In this document: positions 32,746-41,821 of the stretch, piece after piece
Layout: each line of letters opens with the position of its first letter
How positions within the stretch are numbered: the first letter of the stretch is position 1
Origin: a bacterium
GTDB lineage: Bacteria; Pseudomonadota; Alphaproteobacteria; Caulobacterales; Caulobacteraceae
Reading direction: 5' to 3'
Assembly (NCBI GenBank): GCA_030824495.1
Contig: JAVBXP010000021.1
Location: 82,012-146,011 of the forward strand
DNA: 64,000 bases
The notes under the pieces: generated by a model
Database searches by the model: none
What the model was told of the DNA's origin: nothing
Seen by the model: the letters and a program-made list of their open reading frames with translations, nothing else
Made by a program: the position numbers and the translations under genes

Positions 32746-35034
32746 CTATTTCGAAATCGCGCGGACCATTTCGCGAGCAAGATCAGCCATGTTGAACGGC
32801 TTGTGCATGACTGGCCCGGCCCAGGTCTCAGCCAGCTCCTCAAGATCGGCATAGCCGGTCATGATCACCACCGGGAAATCGGCTCGCTCCCAACGCAAAC
32901 CAGCCGCGGTCTCGCCACCGCTTAGCCCTGGCATCGCAAAATCTACCAGCGCCGCTTGGAGATCGGGATCCTCGCGCATGCGGTCGAGCGCCTGCTCGCC
33001 GCTCTCCGCCAGGGTGACCCGGCAACCCAAGTCCTTCAACATCTGGGCGGTGACCGTGCGTACCCCGAGATCGTCATCGACCAACAACACCCTCAGCCCA
33101 TTCAAGGCCGTACTGTCCGGCGCGATGTCCATGCTTGGCGCAACGGTGTCGAGGGCCTCAGCGCGCGGCAGATAGACCCTGACCGTGGAGCCCTGGTCCG
33201 GCGCGGTGTCGATCTCGACCCCGCCGCCGAGTTGCTTGGCCAGTCCTAGAACCTGCGGCAAGCCCAGGCCCGACCCCTTGCCCAGCGGTTTGGTCGTGAA
33301 GAAGGGCTCGAACACCCGCGAGACCACATCAGGGGTCATGCCTTCACCTGTGTCGGTCACCGCGATCATCACATAGTCGCCGGCGGCCGGCCCCTCGGCG
33401 CGTCGGCCACCGGCCAGCACGGTCACATTGGTGGCCGAGATGCTCACCACGCCGCCAGAAACCATCGCGTCCCGGGCGTTGAGCGAGAGATTGACCACCA
33501 TCAGTTCGACCTGGGTCGCATCGCCCAGCGCCGGCCACAGATCAGGCGCGACCGCGACCTCCAGCCGGTGGGCGCCGCCGATAGTCGGCCGCAGCAAGGC
33601 GGCGGCGGCCTCGACCGCCTGACCGATATCCATGGCCTTCACCTCCAGCCGTTGACGGCGGGAGAAAGCTAGGAGCTGGCCGGTCAACTTGGCGCCTCGT
33701 TCACCGGCGGCGCGCGCCTGTTCGAGGTAGCGCACATGCTTGGGATCGCTCAGCCTGCGCGACAGGAGGTCGAGATTACCCAACACCGCCATCAGAAGGT
33801 TGTTGAAGTCATGGGCCACCCCGCCCGTCAGCCGGCCGATCGCCTCCATCTTTTGCGCCTGGGCGAGACTTTCCATCGCCTCTGCCAACTCCCGGGTTCG
33901 CTCGGTGACACGGGCTTCCAGCGAGGCGTTCAGGTTGAGCAACTCGGCACGTTGAGCCGCGACCTTGGCGCCGGCTTCGCGGAGCGCGGCGGCCAGGGCG
34001 TCGATTTCCTTTGTTCCCGTTGGGAACGGCGCCGGCGGCGGGCTCTCGGTCCAGGCCAGGGCGGCGTCCGCCAGACGCTCGACGGGGCGGGCCAAGCTGC
34101 GCGCCGCATAGATCGCCAGGACCGCGCCAAATCCCAGAACACATAGTCCCAGGCCCATGCCCCACAAGAGTGATTGGCGCGCCTGACCGGCGACCTCCGA
34201 CAACGGCACGGCGACCACGAACGACCAGCCATAGCCGGGCGACGTGCTCCAGGCGGTGAGGCTGGGAACGCCATCCAGGGTCCGGGTTTTGGCCACCCCT
34301 GAGTGAACACGCGCGAAATGGCCGCGCATGGTCGGCGAAGCCGACTTACCGACCATCTCCGCCGGGTTCCGGTTCCGGGCGACGATCAGGCCCGTGGCGT
34401 CGATGATCGAGCCGGTCCAGGTCTGGGGGAAATTCTGGTCGATCCAGACCTGCCCGAACGATTCCGCTGTCGCTCCGGCCGCCAGGATCAGCGGCGGTGC
34501 CCCGGCCCGCTCCACCGGGATATTGAATGAAATTATCTCTTCCTTGGCCACCGAGCCGTGGAACAGGTTCGAAACCTGCATCCGCCCGCTTTCGGTCTTC
34601 GTCCAGCTAAGGCCCGGGGCGCGGCCCGCACCTTTCGGCAGCGGTGCGCCCGGCGGCAGGCGGGTGTTCACCTTCTGCAGCCCATCGGCGCCGAAAACCA
34701 CGATCCAGGCGCCGGAATCGGCGGTGGCCTCACGCGCCTGAGCGTCGAACGCGGCCCAATCTTCGGTCTTGAGGTAGGGCGACGCAGCCAGGACCTCCAG
34801 CAACACCTCTCGCTGCCCGATCTCCCGGTCGACCACCAAGGACAGCGCGCGCGCCGTCTCGGCCATCTGGCGTTCGACGAAATTTCGCTGCTGGCTATAG
34901 ACGGTCCATATCAACAGGCCGCCGGCGATCAGGGCCGGAATGAGGACGGCCAACACCAGAGCCACCAACCGGACGTGAAGGCCCGGCGCGTGTTGAGGCG
35001 AGGAAGACGCAGTTTCGTTCAAGCGATCGCCCAA
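32746..35034 (-). CDS. Hybrid sensor histidine kinase/response regulator (cache-like sensor)
   Basis: Two TMs, HAMP-like segment, GGVAHDFNNLLMAVLGNLD H-box, GKGSGLGLPQVLGLAKQ, receiver VLLVDDDLGVRTV...ALVDFAMPGLSG. Confidence 0.93.
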   Translation of the reverse strand: MGDRLNETASSSPQHAPGLHVRLVALVLAVLIPALIAGGLLIWTVYSQQRNFVERQMAETARALSLVVDREIGQREVLLEVLAASPYLKTEDWAAFDAQAREATADSGAWIVVFGADGLQKVNTRLPPGAPLPKGAGRAPGLSWTKTESGRMQVSNLFHGSVAKEEIISFNIPVERAGAPPLILAAGATAESFGQVWIDQNFPQTWTGSIIDATGLIVARNRNPAEMVGKSASPTMRGHFARVHSGVAKTRTLDGVPSLTAWSTSPGYGWSFVVAVPLSEVAGQARQSLLWGMGLGLCVLGFGAVLAIYAARSLARPVERLADAALAWTESPPPAPFPTGTKEIDALAAALREAGAKVAAQRAELLNLNASLEARVTERTRELAEAMESLAQAQKMEAIGRLTGGVAHDFNNLLMAVLGNLDLLSRRLSDPKHVRYLEQARAAGERGAKLTGQLLAFSRRQRLEVKAMDIGQAVEAAAALLRPTIGGAHRLEVAVAPDLWPALGDATQVELMVVNLSLNARDAMVSGGVVSISATNVTVLAGGRRAEGPAAGDYVMIAVTDTGEGMTPDVVSRVFEPFFTTKPLGKGSGLGLPQVLGLAKQLGGGVEIDTAPDQGSTVRVYLPRAEALDTVAPSMDIAPDSTALNGLRVLLVDDDLGVRTVTAQMLKDLGCRVTLAESGEQALDRMREDPDLQAALVDFAMPGLSGGETAAGLRWERADFPVVIMTGYADLEELAETWAGPVMHKPFNMADLAREMVRAISK

Positions 35035-35141
35035 CTCGGGTCGAGGTCCACCGCTACCCTAGGGCGCAACGGGGCATCGCGAAACCCGCGACATGCGGGC
35101 CGACGATCACAGTATGCGTGGACGGGCGTCAACGCCCTTTT

Positions 35142-36053
35142 TCAGGCCCCCTTGCCCATACGAAACCGGCGTGTCTCGCGGAGCAAAATATAGAGGCCGC
35201 TGGCTGCGACAACCAGCGCCCCGATCACGGTGGCGGTGCGGGGAATCTCATCCCAGAACGCGTAGCCCAGGATGCAGGCCCAGATAAGCTGGGTGTAATC
35301 AAAGGGCGCGACGACCGCGACGGGAGCCCGGCGCAGGGCCTCAGTCAGCAGAAGTTGGCCGGTCCCGCCGACTAGGCCGGTGCAAACCAGCATCACCAAC
35401 GTTGTCATATCCGGGATCACCCAACCGCCGAACGGCAGGCTAGCCAGACCAAGCAGCATCCCCGCCAAGGTGAAATAGAAGACGATGGTCGGGCCCGGCT
35501 CGGTACGGCCGATCTCTCGAATGGCGATCATCGCGCCCGCTGCCCCCAGGGCGCCGGCCAGCCCGAACACCGTGCCCAGCGTCGCCATGTGGTTAGGATC
35601 GGGCCGGATCATGATCAGCACGCCAATGAAGCCGACGATCACCGCCCCCCAGCGATGGATCCCGACCCGTTCCTTGAGGATCGGCGCCGACAGGGCGGTC
35701 ATGAACAATGGCGCGGCAAACGACAGCGCCGTGGATTCGGTCAGCGGCAGCATCGAGACCGCGGTGAACCCGCAGACCATGCCGACCAAGCCAACGGTGG
35801 CCCGCGTCGCATGACCGCCTGGGCGGCTGGTCTTCAGGATCGAGAGGCTGCTGGTGCGCGAGATGTACAAGAGCACCGGAACAAAGGCGAAGGCGTTGCG
35901 GAAGAAGATAATCTCCAGCACCGGCGCGCCGCGCTCGGCGCAGGCCTTCACCAACGCCGCGAGCCCCGCCATGCAGGCCATCGCCGCCACGCGCAGGAGG
36001 ATGCCCAGACCATTGCGCTGCAGGACGGCGTGGGCTGGGGCTTCGGCGGACAA
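35142..36053 (-). CDS. DMT family (EamA) transporter
   Basis: Ten hydrophobic segments; EIIFFRNAFAFVPV, LSAPILKERVGIHRWGAVIVGFIGVLIMIRP. Confidence 0.88.
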   Translation of the reverse strand: MSAEAPAHAVLQRNGLGILLRVAAMACMAGLAALVKACAERGAPVLEIIFFRNAFAFVPVLLYISRTSSLSILKTSRPGGHATRATVGLVGMVCGFTAVSMLPLTESTALSFAAPLFMTALSAPILKERVGIHRWGAVIVGFIGVLIMIRPDPNHMATLGTVFGLAGALGAAGAMIAIREIGRTEPGPTIVFYFTLAGMLLGLASLPFGGWVIPDMTTLVMLVCTGLVGGTGQLLLTEALRRAPVAVVAPFDYTQLIWACILGYAFWDEIPRTATVIGALVVAASGLYILLRETRRFRMGKGA

Positions 36054-36194
36054 GGCGTTCTCCTTCGAACCCCTCGCTTAGAGGCGCCGGCACGCCCACG
36101 CCATAGGGCGCGCGCGCCTGCGTCAGAAAGACTGGCCTAACGTGACGTAATCGCCTCAACCTCCCCTGACTGCTCACCAATGGGGGAATCTGCG

Positions 36195-36590
36195 ATGACG
36201 ATCGGACTGATGATGGCGGCCTGGACCCTGGTCCTGGCGTTTGCGCAAATCCTGCTGTTCGATATCGCCCGGACCGGCCAGTACGGGCTCAAGTGGAACA
36301 CCGGCCCCCGCGATGGCGAGATGCCGCCGCTGAGCGCTCGGGCCGAACGGCTCAAGCGCGCCCAGGACAACCTGTTCGAGACCCTGCCGCTGTTTCTCGG
36401 CGCCGTGCTGATCGCCCACGTGGCCGACAAGGAGAGCGAGATCACCGCGCTCGGCGCGCAAATCTACTTCTGGGCGCGCGTGGCCTATGTGCCGCTTTAC
36501 GCCTGGGGCGTGCGTCACCTGCGTTCGCTGGCCTGGCTGATCAGCATCGTCGGCCTCGGCATGATCGCCCAGGCGATCCTGCTGCCCTGA
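36195..36590 (+). CDS. MAPEG family protein
   Basis: GPRDGEMPPLSARAERLKRAQDNLFETLPLFLGAVLIAHVADKES, YVPLYAWGVRHLRSLAWLIS. Confidence 0.88.
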   Translation: MTIGLMMAAWTLVLAFAQILLFDIARTGQYGLKWNTGPRDGEMPPLSARAERLKRAQDNLFETLPLFLGAVLIAHVADKESEITALGAQIYFWARVAYVPLYAWGVRHLRSLAWLISIVGLGMIAQAILLP

Positions 36591-36695
36591 GGCCAGGCGT
36601 TCGCGCAAGCCCCGCGGCTTTCGCGAAGGCAGCCTGCGGTTTTTGCAGGCGAAGTGCGCTAAGCTCCAGCGGAGGGCTGGCCGGAGTTGGAGTGG

Positions 36696-37838
36696 ATGTC
36701 GCGCGTACTTGGTCTGCTGGCGGCCTTCGTCCTGATGGGGTCACAGCTCGCGGGTTGCGCCTCGTTTGCACGCGAGGACTTCACGGTCGCCGAGGCCGAG
36801 CGCGCCGCCCTGGGCCGGGGCTCGGACATCCGCTTCAACGCCGACGATCCGCAAGCCGCGCTCGCCTTCACCGCCAAGGCCAGGGCCGAACTTGAGAAGA
36901 GCGGCGCTCAGCAATTCGACATACTGGCCATTTCCGGCGGCGGCGCGGACGGCGCCTATGGCGCCGGCGTCATGGTCGGCTGGACGAACACCGGCGCTCG
37001 CCCCACCTTTGCGGTGGTCACCGGGGTCAGCACCGGCGCGCTGATTGCCCCCTTCGCCTTCCTCGGACCGGCCTGGGACGGCCAACTCACCGCCGCCTAT
37101 GCGGGCGGCAAGGCCAGCGACATCCTGCAAAGGCGCGGCCTTGGCCTCCTATTCTCGTCCAGCCTCTTCAGCCCCAATCGCCTGCGCCAGTTGGTCGAGG
37201 CCTATGTCACTCCAGCGATGCTGCGGGAAATTGCGGGGGAGCACGCCAAGGGCCGCAGGCTGCTGATCGTCACCACCAACCTCGACACCCAGCAGACTGT
37301 GATCTGGGACATGGGCGCCATCGCCACCCGCCGCACGCCCGAGGCGCTGGCGCTTTTTCGGGATGTCCTGGTGGCCTCAAGCTCCATCCCCGGAGTGTTC
37401 CCGCCGGTGATGATCCCGCTCGACGACAACGGACTGAGCCCCATTCGCGAAATGCACGTGGACGGCGCCGTCACCGCCCCCTTCGTGTCGATCCCCGAGG
37501 GCATGTTCTTTTGGGAGGCGCCAGATGGGCGCGCGCTCAAGGGCCGGGTTCATGTCATCGTCAACGGCCAGCTTGACCCAGCCTTCGCCGTCACCCGAGG
37601 ACGCGTGACGACGATCCTGGCGCGCACCTTCGACAGCATGATGAAGTCGACAGCGCGAACTCACATCGCCGCCAGCCGCGCCTTCGCCGAACGCAACGAA
37701 CTCGATTTCAAGATCACCATGGTCCCGAGCGACGCCGAGAGCGGCAGCCTTAACTTCGACGCGGCCAGCATGAAGCGCCTGTTCACGCTCGGCCGCGACA
37801 ACGTCATCAAGGGTATCGCCTGGCGGAAGCTCGGCTAG
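36696..37838 (+). CDS. Patatin-like phospholipase family lipoprotein
   Basis: Lipobox SQLAGCAS; SGGGADGAYGAGVMVGW oxyanion loop, TGVSTGALIAPF (GxSxG), DGAVTAPF dyad Asp. Confidence 0.92.
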   Translation: MSRVLGLLAAFVLMGSQLAGCASFAREDFTVAEAERAALGRGSDIRFNADDPQAALAFTAKARAELEKSGAQQFDILAISGGGADGAYGAGVMVGWTNTGARPTFAVVTGVSTGALIAPFAFLGPAWDGQLTAAYAGGKASDILQRRGLGLLFSSSLFSPNRLRQLVEAYVTPAMLREIAGEHAKGRRLLIVTTNLDTQQTVIWDMGAIATRRTPEALALFRDVLVASSSIPGVFPPVMIPLDDNGLSPIREMHVDGAVTAPFVSIPEGMFFWEAPDGRALKGRVHVIVNGQLDPAFAVTRGRVTTILARTFDSMMKSTARTHIAASRAFAERNELDFKITMVPSDAESGSLNFDAASMKRLFTLGRDNVIKGIAWRKLG

Positions 37839-38032
37839 GCCGCGAGCACCTCATAGCCCGCGGCCCGGATCGCCTCGGCGATCGCGTCCTTGCGTTCGCT
37901 ACCCTCGACGCTGACGCTCTTGCCGGCCAGATCGACCTGCACCTGCGCCCTGGCGTCGACCGCCTGCACCGCCTTGGTGACGGACTGGACGCAGTGGCCG
38001 CACGTCATGCCCTGGACCTGAAAACGAAGCAT
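37835..38032 (-). CDS. Heavy-metal-associated (HMA) copper chaperone-like protein
   Basis: MLRFQVQGMTCGHCVQSVTKAVQAVDARAQVQVDLAGKSVSVEGSERKDAIAEAIRAAGYEV; GMTCxxC; divergent from copA. Confidence 0.92.
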   Translation of the reverse strand: MLRFQVQGMTCGHCVQSVTKAVQAVDARAQVQVDLAGKSVSVEGSERKDAIAEAIRAAGYEVLAA

Positions 38033-38064
38033 GGACTTCTCCTGTTCTGACTGCATTTGCGGTA

Positions 38065-38095
38065 GGGATAGGGCTTCCCACCATGGGAAGGTCAA
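38065..38095 (-). promoter_or_regulatory. CueR/MerR-type promoter for HMA protein
   Basis: Minus strand TTGACC-ttcccatggtgggaagccc(19 bp)-TATCCC; dyad CTTCCCA..TGGGAAG inside the overlong 19-bp spacer. Confidence 0.8.
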
Positions 38096-38121
38096 GCCTG
38101 CCGGAAAAGATGTTTGGGGCC

Positions 38122-38152
38122 TTGACCCTCCCATCATGGGAAAGTCCATCTA
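38122..38152 (+). promoter_or_regulatory. CueR/MerR-type promoter for copA
   Basis: TTGACC-ctcccatcatgggaaagtc(19 bp)-CATCTA with dyad TCCCAT..ATGGGAA in the spacer. Confidence 0.78.
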
Positions 38153-38184
38153 GGCTGGGCGTTACCGCTTAGGAGGCCCTGCCA

Positions 38185-40665
38185 ATGTCCGACATCATAT
38201 TGAAACCGCTGGAAATTCCGGTTCTTGGGATGACCTGTGCGAGCTGCGTTGGCCGGGTCGAGAAAGCGATCGCGGCGGTGCCGGGCGTCGCCAAGGCGAG
38301 CGTCAATCTCGCCGCAGAACGGGCTCATGTGGAGTTCAACGCCGACGGGGACACCGAGGCGGTGGTCGAGGCGATCCGCAAGGCCGGCTACGAACCTCTG
38401 GCTCGTGAGATCGACCTCAAGATCGGCGGCATGACCTGCGCCAGCTGCGTCAGCCGGGTGGAGCGGGCGCTGAAGACCGTGCCGGGCGTCCTCTCCGCCG
38501 CGGTCAACTTGGCGACCGAACGCGCCCATGTCAGCGCCCTGGCCGGCGCCGCCGAGTTGCCCGCGCTGATCGCGGCCGTCGAACAGGCCGGCTACCAGGC
38601 CGAGCCGGTCGGCGAAGCGACGCCCGACATGGCCGACCGCGAGGCCGAGGCAAGGCAGGCGGAAATCATCAGCCTGAAGCGCGCGGCCATCGTCGCGGCG
38701 GCCGGCGCCCTGCCCCTGTTCCTGGTCGAGATGGGCCGCCACTTCATTCCGGGCGTCCACCATTGGTTGGAAGCGACCATCGGCGAGCAGCCCTGGCGGC
38801 TGACGAGCTTCGTGCTGACGGCCCTGGTGCTGTTCGGCCCCGGCCTGCGGTTCTTCCGCAAGGGCGTTCCCAACCTGATCCGCCGCACGCCCGACATGAA
38901 CTCGCTGGTCGTCCTGGGGACCAGCGCGGCCTTCGCCTATTCGGCGGTCGCGACCTTCGCGCCCCAATTTCTGCCGGCCGGCGCGGACCACGTCTATTAC
39001 GAGGCCGCCGCCGTCATAGTGACCCTGATCCTGCTGGGCCGCCTGTTCGAGGCCCAGGCCAAGGGCCGCACGAGCGAAGCCATCAAGCGGCTGATGACGC
39101 TGCAGGCCAAGACCGCCCGCGTGGTGCGCGACGGCGAAGAGCAGGAGATCGCCATCGCGGAGGTCGTCGCCGGCGACATCCTCGCGGTTCGTCCGGGCGA
39201 GCGCATCGCCGTCGATGGCGAGGTCGTGGAAGGCGCCTCTTTCGTCGATGAATCGATGATCACCGGCGAGCCCATCCCCGTCGAGAAATCCACGGGCGCG
39301 ACCGTCGTCGGCGGCACGGTGAACAAGACCGGGGCCTTCCGCTTCCGCGCCACCAAGGTCGGATCCGAAACCATGCTGGCCCAGATCGTCCGCATGGTCG
39401 AAACCGCCCAGGGCGCCAAGCTGCCGATCCAGGCGCTGGTGGACAAGGTGACCGGCTGGTTCGTGCCCGCCGTCATCGCCGCCGCCCTGCTGACCTTCGC
39501 CGCCTGGTGGCTGCTGGGGCCGAGCCCGGCGCTCGCCTTCGCCCTGGTCAACGCGGTGGCCGTCCTGATCATCGCCTGCCCTTGCGCCATGGGACTGGCG
39601 ACACCCACCTCGATCATGGTCGGGACCGGCAAGGCCGCCGAGCTCGGCGTTTTGTTCCGGCGAGGTGAGGCGCTGCAGGGCCTGCGCGACGTCAAGGTGG
39701 TGGCCTTCGACAAGACCGGCACTCTGACGCTGGGCCGTCCCGCCCTGACCGATCTGCAGACCGCCGCCGGTTTCGATGAGGCTGAAGTCCTGGGCCTGGT
39801 CGCAGCGGTCGAAACACGCTCCGAACACCCGATCGCCGAGGCCATCGTCGAGGAAGCCAAGACCAGGGGCCTGACCGTGGCCTCGCCCGACGCCTTTGAT
39901 GCGGTCCCCGGCTTCGGCGCGCAAGCCTTGGTCGGCGGCCGCAGGGTGCAGGTCGGCGCCGACCGCTACATGCGCAAGCTCGGCCTGGACGTCACGGTCT
40001 TCCAAGACACCGCCGCCCGCCTGGGTGCGCAGGCCAAAAGCCCCCTCTACGCCGCCATCGACGGCAAGCTGGCGGCGATCATCGCCGTCGCCGACCCGAT
40101 CAAACCCACCACCAAGGAGGCGCTGGACGCCCTGCACGCCATGGGGCTGAAGGTGGTCATGATCACCGGCGACAACGCCGCCACCGCCCGCGCCGTCGCC
40201 ACATCGCTGGGTCTAGACGAGGTGGTCGCCGAGGTGTTGCCCGACGGCAAGGTCGAGGCGATCCAAGGCCTTCGCGAACGCTATGGCCCCATCGCCTTTG
40301 TCGGCGACGGTGTGAACGACGCCCCTGCCCTCGCCTCGGCAGATATCGGCATCGCCATGGGCGCCGGCGCCGACGTCGCCATCGAGAGCGCCGACATCGT
40401 GCTGATGCGCGGCGACCTGCGTGCCGTCGCCACCGCCATGTCGCTGAGCCGCGCGGTCTTGAACAACATCCGCCAGAACCTGATCTGGGCGTTTGGGTAC
40501 AACGTCGTCTTGATCCCCGTGGCTGCGGGGTTGCTCTATCCCGCCTTCGGGATCCTGCTGTCGCCGATGTTCGCCGCCGGGGCGATGGCGCTATCCAGTG
40601 TCAGCGTGCTCACCAACGCCCTGCGCCTGAAGACCTTCCGCCCGCCGTTCGCGGCCCATTCCTAG
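38185..40665 (+). CDS. copA: Copper-translocating P-type ATPase
   Basis: Two [11 protein letters not shown] domains, [28 protein letters not shown]. Confidence 0.96.
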   Translation: MSDIILKPLEIPVLGMTCASCVGRVEKAIAAVPGVAKASVNLAAERAHVEFNADGDTEAVVEAIRKAGYEPLAREIDLKIGGMTCASCVSRVERALKTVPGVLSAAVNLATERAHVSALAGAAELPALIAAVEQAGYQAEPVGEATPDMADREAEARQAEIISLKRAAIVAAAGALPLFLVEMGRHFIPGVHHWLEATIGEQPWRLTSFVLTALVLFGPGLRFFRKGVPNLIRRTPDMNSLVVLGTSAAFAYSAVATFAPQFLPAGADHVYYEAAAVIVTLILLGRLFEAQAKGRTSEAIKRLMTLQAKTARVVRDGEEQEIAIAEVVAGDILAVRPGERIAVDGEVVEGASFVDESMITGEPIPVEKSTGATVVGGTVNKTGAFRFRATKVGSETMLAQIVRMVETAQGAKLPIQALVDKVTGWFVPAVIAAALLTFAAWWLLGPSPALAFALVNAVAVLIIACPCAMGLATPTSIMVGTGKAAELGVLFRRGEALQGLRDVKVVAFDKTGTLTLGRPALTDLQTAAGFDEAEVLGLVAAVETRSEHPIAEAIVEEAKTRGLTVASPDAFDAVPGFGAQALVGGRRVQVGADRYMRKLGLDVTVFQDTAARLGAQAKSPLYAAIDGKLAAIIAVADPIKPTTKEALDALHAMGLKVVMITGDNAATARAVATSLGLDEVVAEVLPDGKVEAIQGLRERYGPIAFVGDGVNDAPALASADIGIAMGAGADVAIESADIVLMRGDLRAVATAMSLSRAVLNNIRQNLIWAFGYNVVLIPVAAGLLYPAFGILLSPMFAAGAMALSSVSVLTNALRLKTFRPPFAAHS

Positions 40666-40674
40666 GAGGACGAG

Positions 40675-41106
40675 ATGAATATCGGTCAAGCTTCGAAGGC
40701 CTCGGGCGTCTCCACCAAGATGATCCGCTACTACGACGAGATCGGCCTAGTGCGCCCCGCCAGCCGGACGGAGTCCAACTATCGCGAATTCGATGAGCGC
40801 GAGGTCAACGAACTGCGCTTCATCCGCCGCGCGCGCTCGTTAGGGTTCTCGATGCCGGAGATCACCCAGTTGCTGTCGCTGTGGCGCGACCGCGAGCGCC
40901 CGAGCCGCGAGGTGAAGGCCATCGCCGAAAAGCACGTGAACGAACTCGACGCCAGGATCGCCGAGATGCAGACCATGGCCGACACCCTGCGCCATCTGTC
41001 TCACTGCTGCGCCGGCGACGACCGTCCCGATTGCCCGATCCTCGCCGACCTGACCGGCGGCCGCTCGCCCGTCGAATCCAAGGGGGCCGATGTTCGCGGG
41101 CGCTGA
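40675..41106 (+). CDS. cueR: Cu(I)-responsive MerR-family regulator CueR
   Basis: MNIGQASKASGVSTKMIRYYDEIGLVRPASRTESNYREF; C-terminal metal loop HCCAGDDRPDCPIL; directly follows copA. Confidence 0.94.
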   Translation: MNIGQASKASGVSTKMIRYYDEIGLVRPASRTESNYREFDEREVNELRFIRRARSLGFSMPEITQLLSLWRDRERPSREVKAIAEKHVNELDARIAEMQTMADTLRHLSHCCAGDDRPDCPILADLTGGRSPVESKGADVRGR

Positions 41107-41243
41107 AGCCGAGGACCACGATGCGCGCGCACCTGATTCTTCGGGGATATCAGCCCGCGCCGCGCCTATCTGTCGCAAAGGATGCAGGTTGGCGAAGATG
41201 CTCCGTTGATCGCAGCCCAGCTCTGACGTAGATGGTCGCTCAC

Positions 41244-41328
41244 GCCCCTTTGGTGGAATTGGTAGACACACGGCACTCAAAATGCCGCGCCGAAAGGCAT
41301 CCCGGTTCGAGTCCGGGAGGGGGCACCA
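41244..41328 (+). tRNA. tRNA-Leu (CAA), CCA encoded
   Basis: GCCCCTTTGGTGGAATTGGTAGACACACGGCACTCAAAATGCCGCGCCGAAAGGCATCCCGGTTCGAGTCCGGGAGGGGGCACCA; long variable arm, anticodon CAA. Confidence 0.94.
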
Positions 41329-41452
41329 CACCGCTCGCGTTGCAGTTTCCCAGGAACGCACGCCGCAATCCGCTGACACAATGATTTTACAGGCCAAAAA
41401 GCGTGGCCTTAGGCTGAGCTTTGCGCTCTCGCCCCTCGACGCGCCGCGCCCA

Positions 41453-41467
41453 GAATGATAATCGTTC
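41453..41467 (+). promoter_or_regulatory. Putative Fur-type iron box upstream of feoAB
   Basis: GAATGATAATCGTTC: near-palindrome resembling Fur boxes, followed by feoA. Confidence 0.6.
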
Positions 41468-41494
41468 GCAAATAGTGCGCGTCAAGGATCTCCC

Positions 41495-41821
41495 ATGAAC
41501 GACATCTCGACCCGGCCGGCGGCCGAGGCCCCCCCGGTTGAGGGCGCCATCGTGCGCCTGAGCGAGGCGTCCCTGGGCGATGTCGGAACGATCGTCGATG
41601 TGCGCGCGGAGAGCTCGCCGGACAACCACGGCGTCAATCTCGAGGAACTGCAGCGCCGGCTGCTGGAGTTCGGCTTCGTCGAAGGCGCCCGCATCGAGGT
41701 GATCCATGAAGGCGCCATTCGCCGCGATCCGATCGCCGTGCGCCTGGACGACATGCGCGTAGCCCTGCGCCGCCGCGACGCCGAAGATGTCTATATTCTG
41801 CTGGACGGAGCCAAGACGTGA
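41495..41821 (+). CDS. feoA: FeoA family protein
   Basis: VRLSEASLGDVGTIVDV, RRLLEFGFVEGARIEVIHEGAIRRDPIAVRLDDMRVALRRRDAEDVYI; overlaps feoB start. Confidence 0.9.
   Translation: MNDISTRPAAEAPPVEGAIVRLSEASLGDVGTIVDVRAESSPDNHGVNLEELQRRLLEFGFVEGARIEVIHEGAIRRDPIAVRLDDMRVALRRRDAEDVYILLDGAKT

Noticed and set aside
38134-40137. 667-aa minus-strand ORF
   Set aside because: Antisense to copA, which carries all P-type ATPase motifs.
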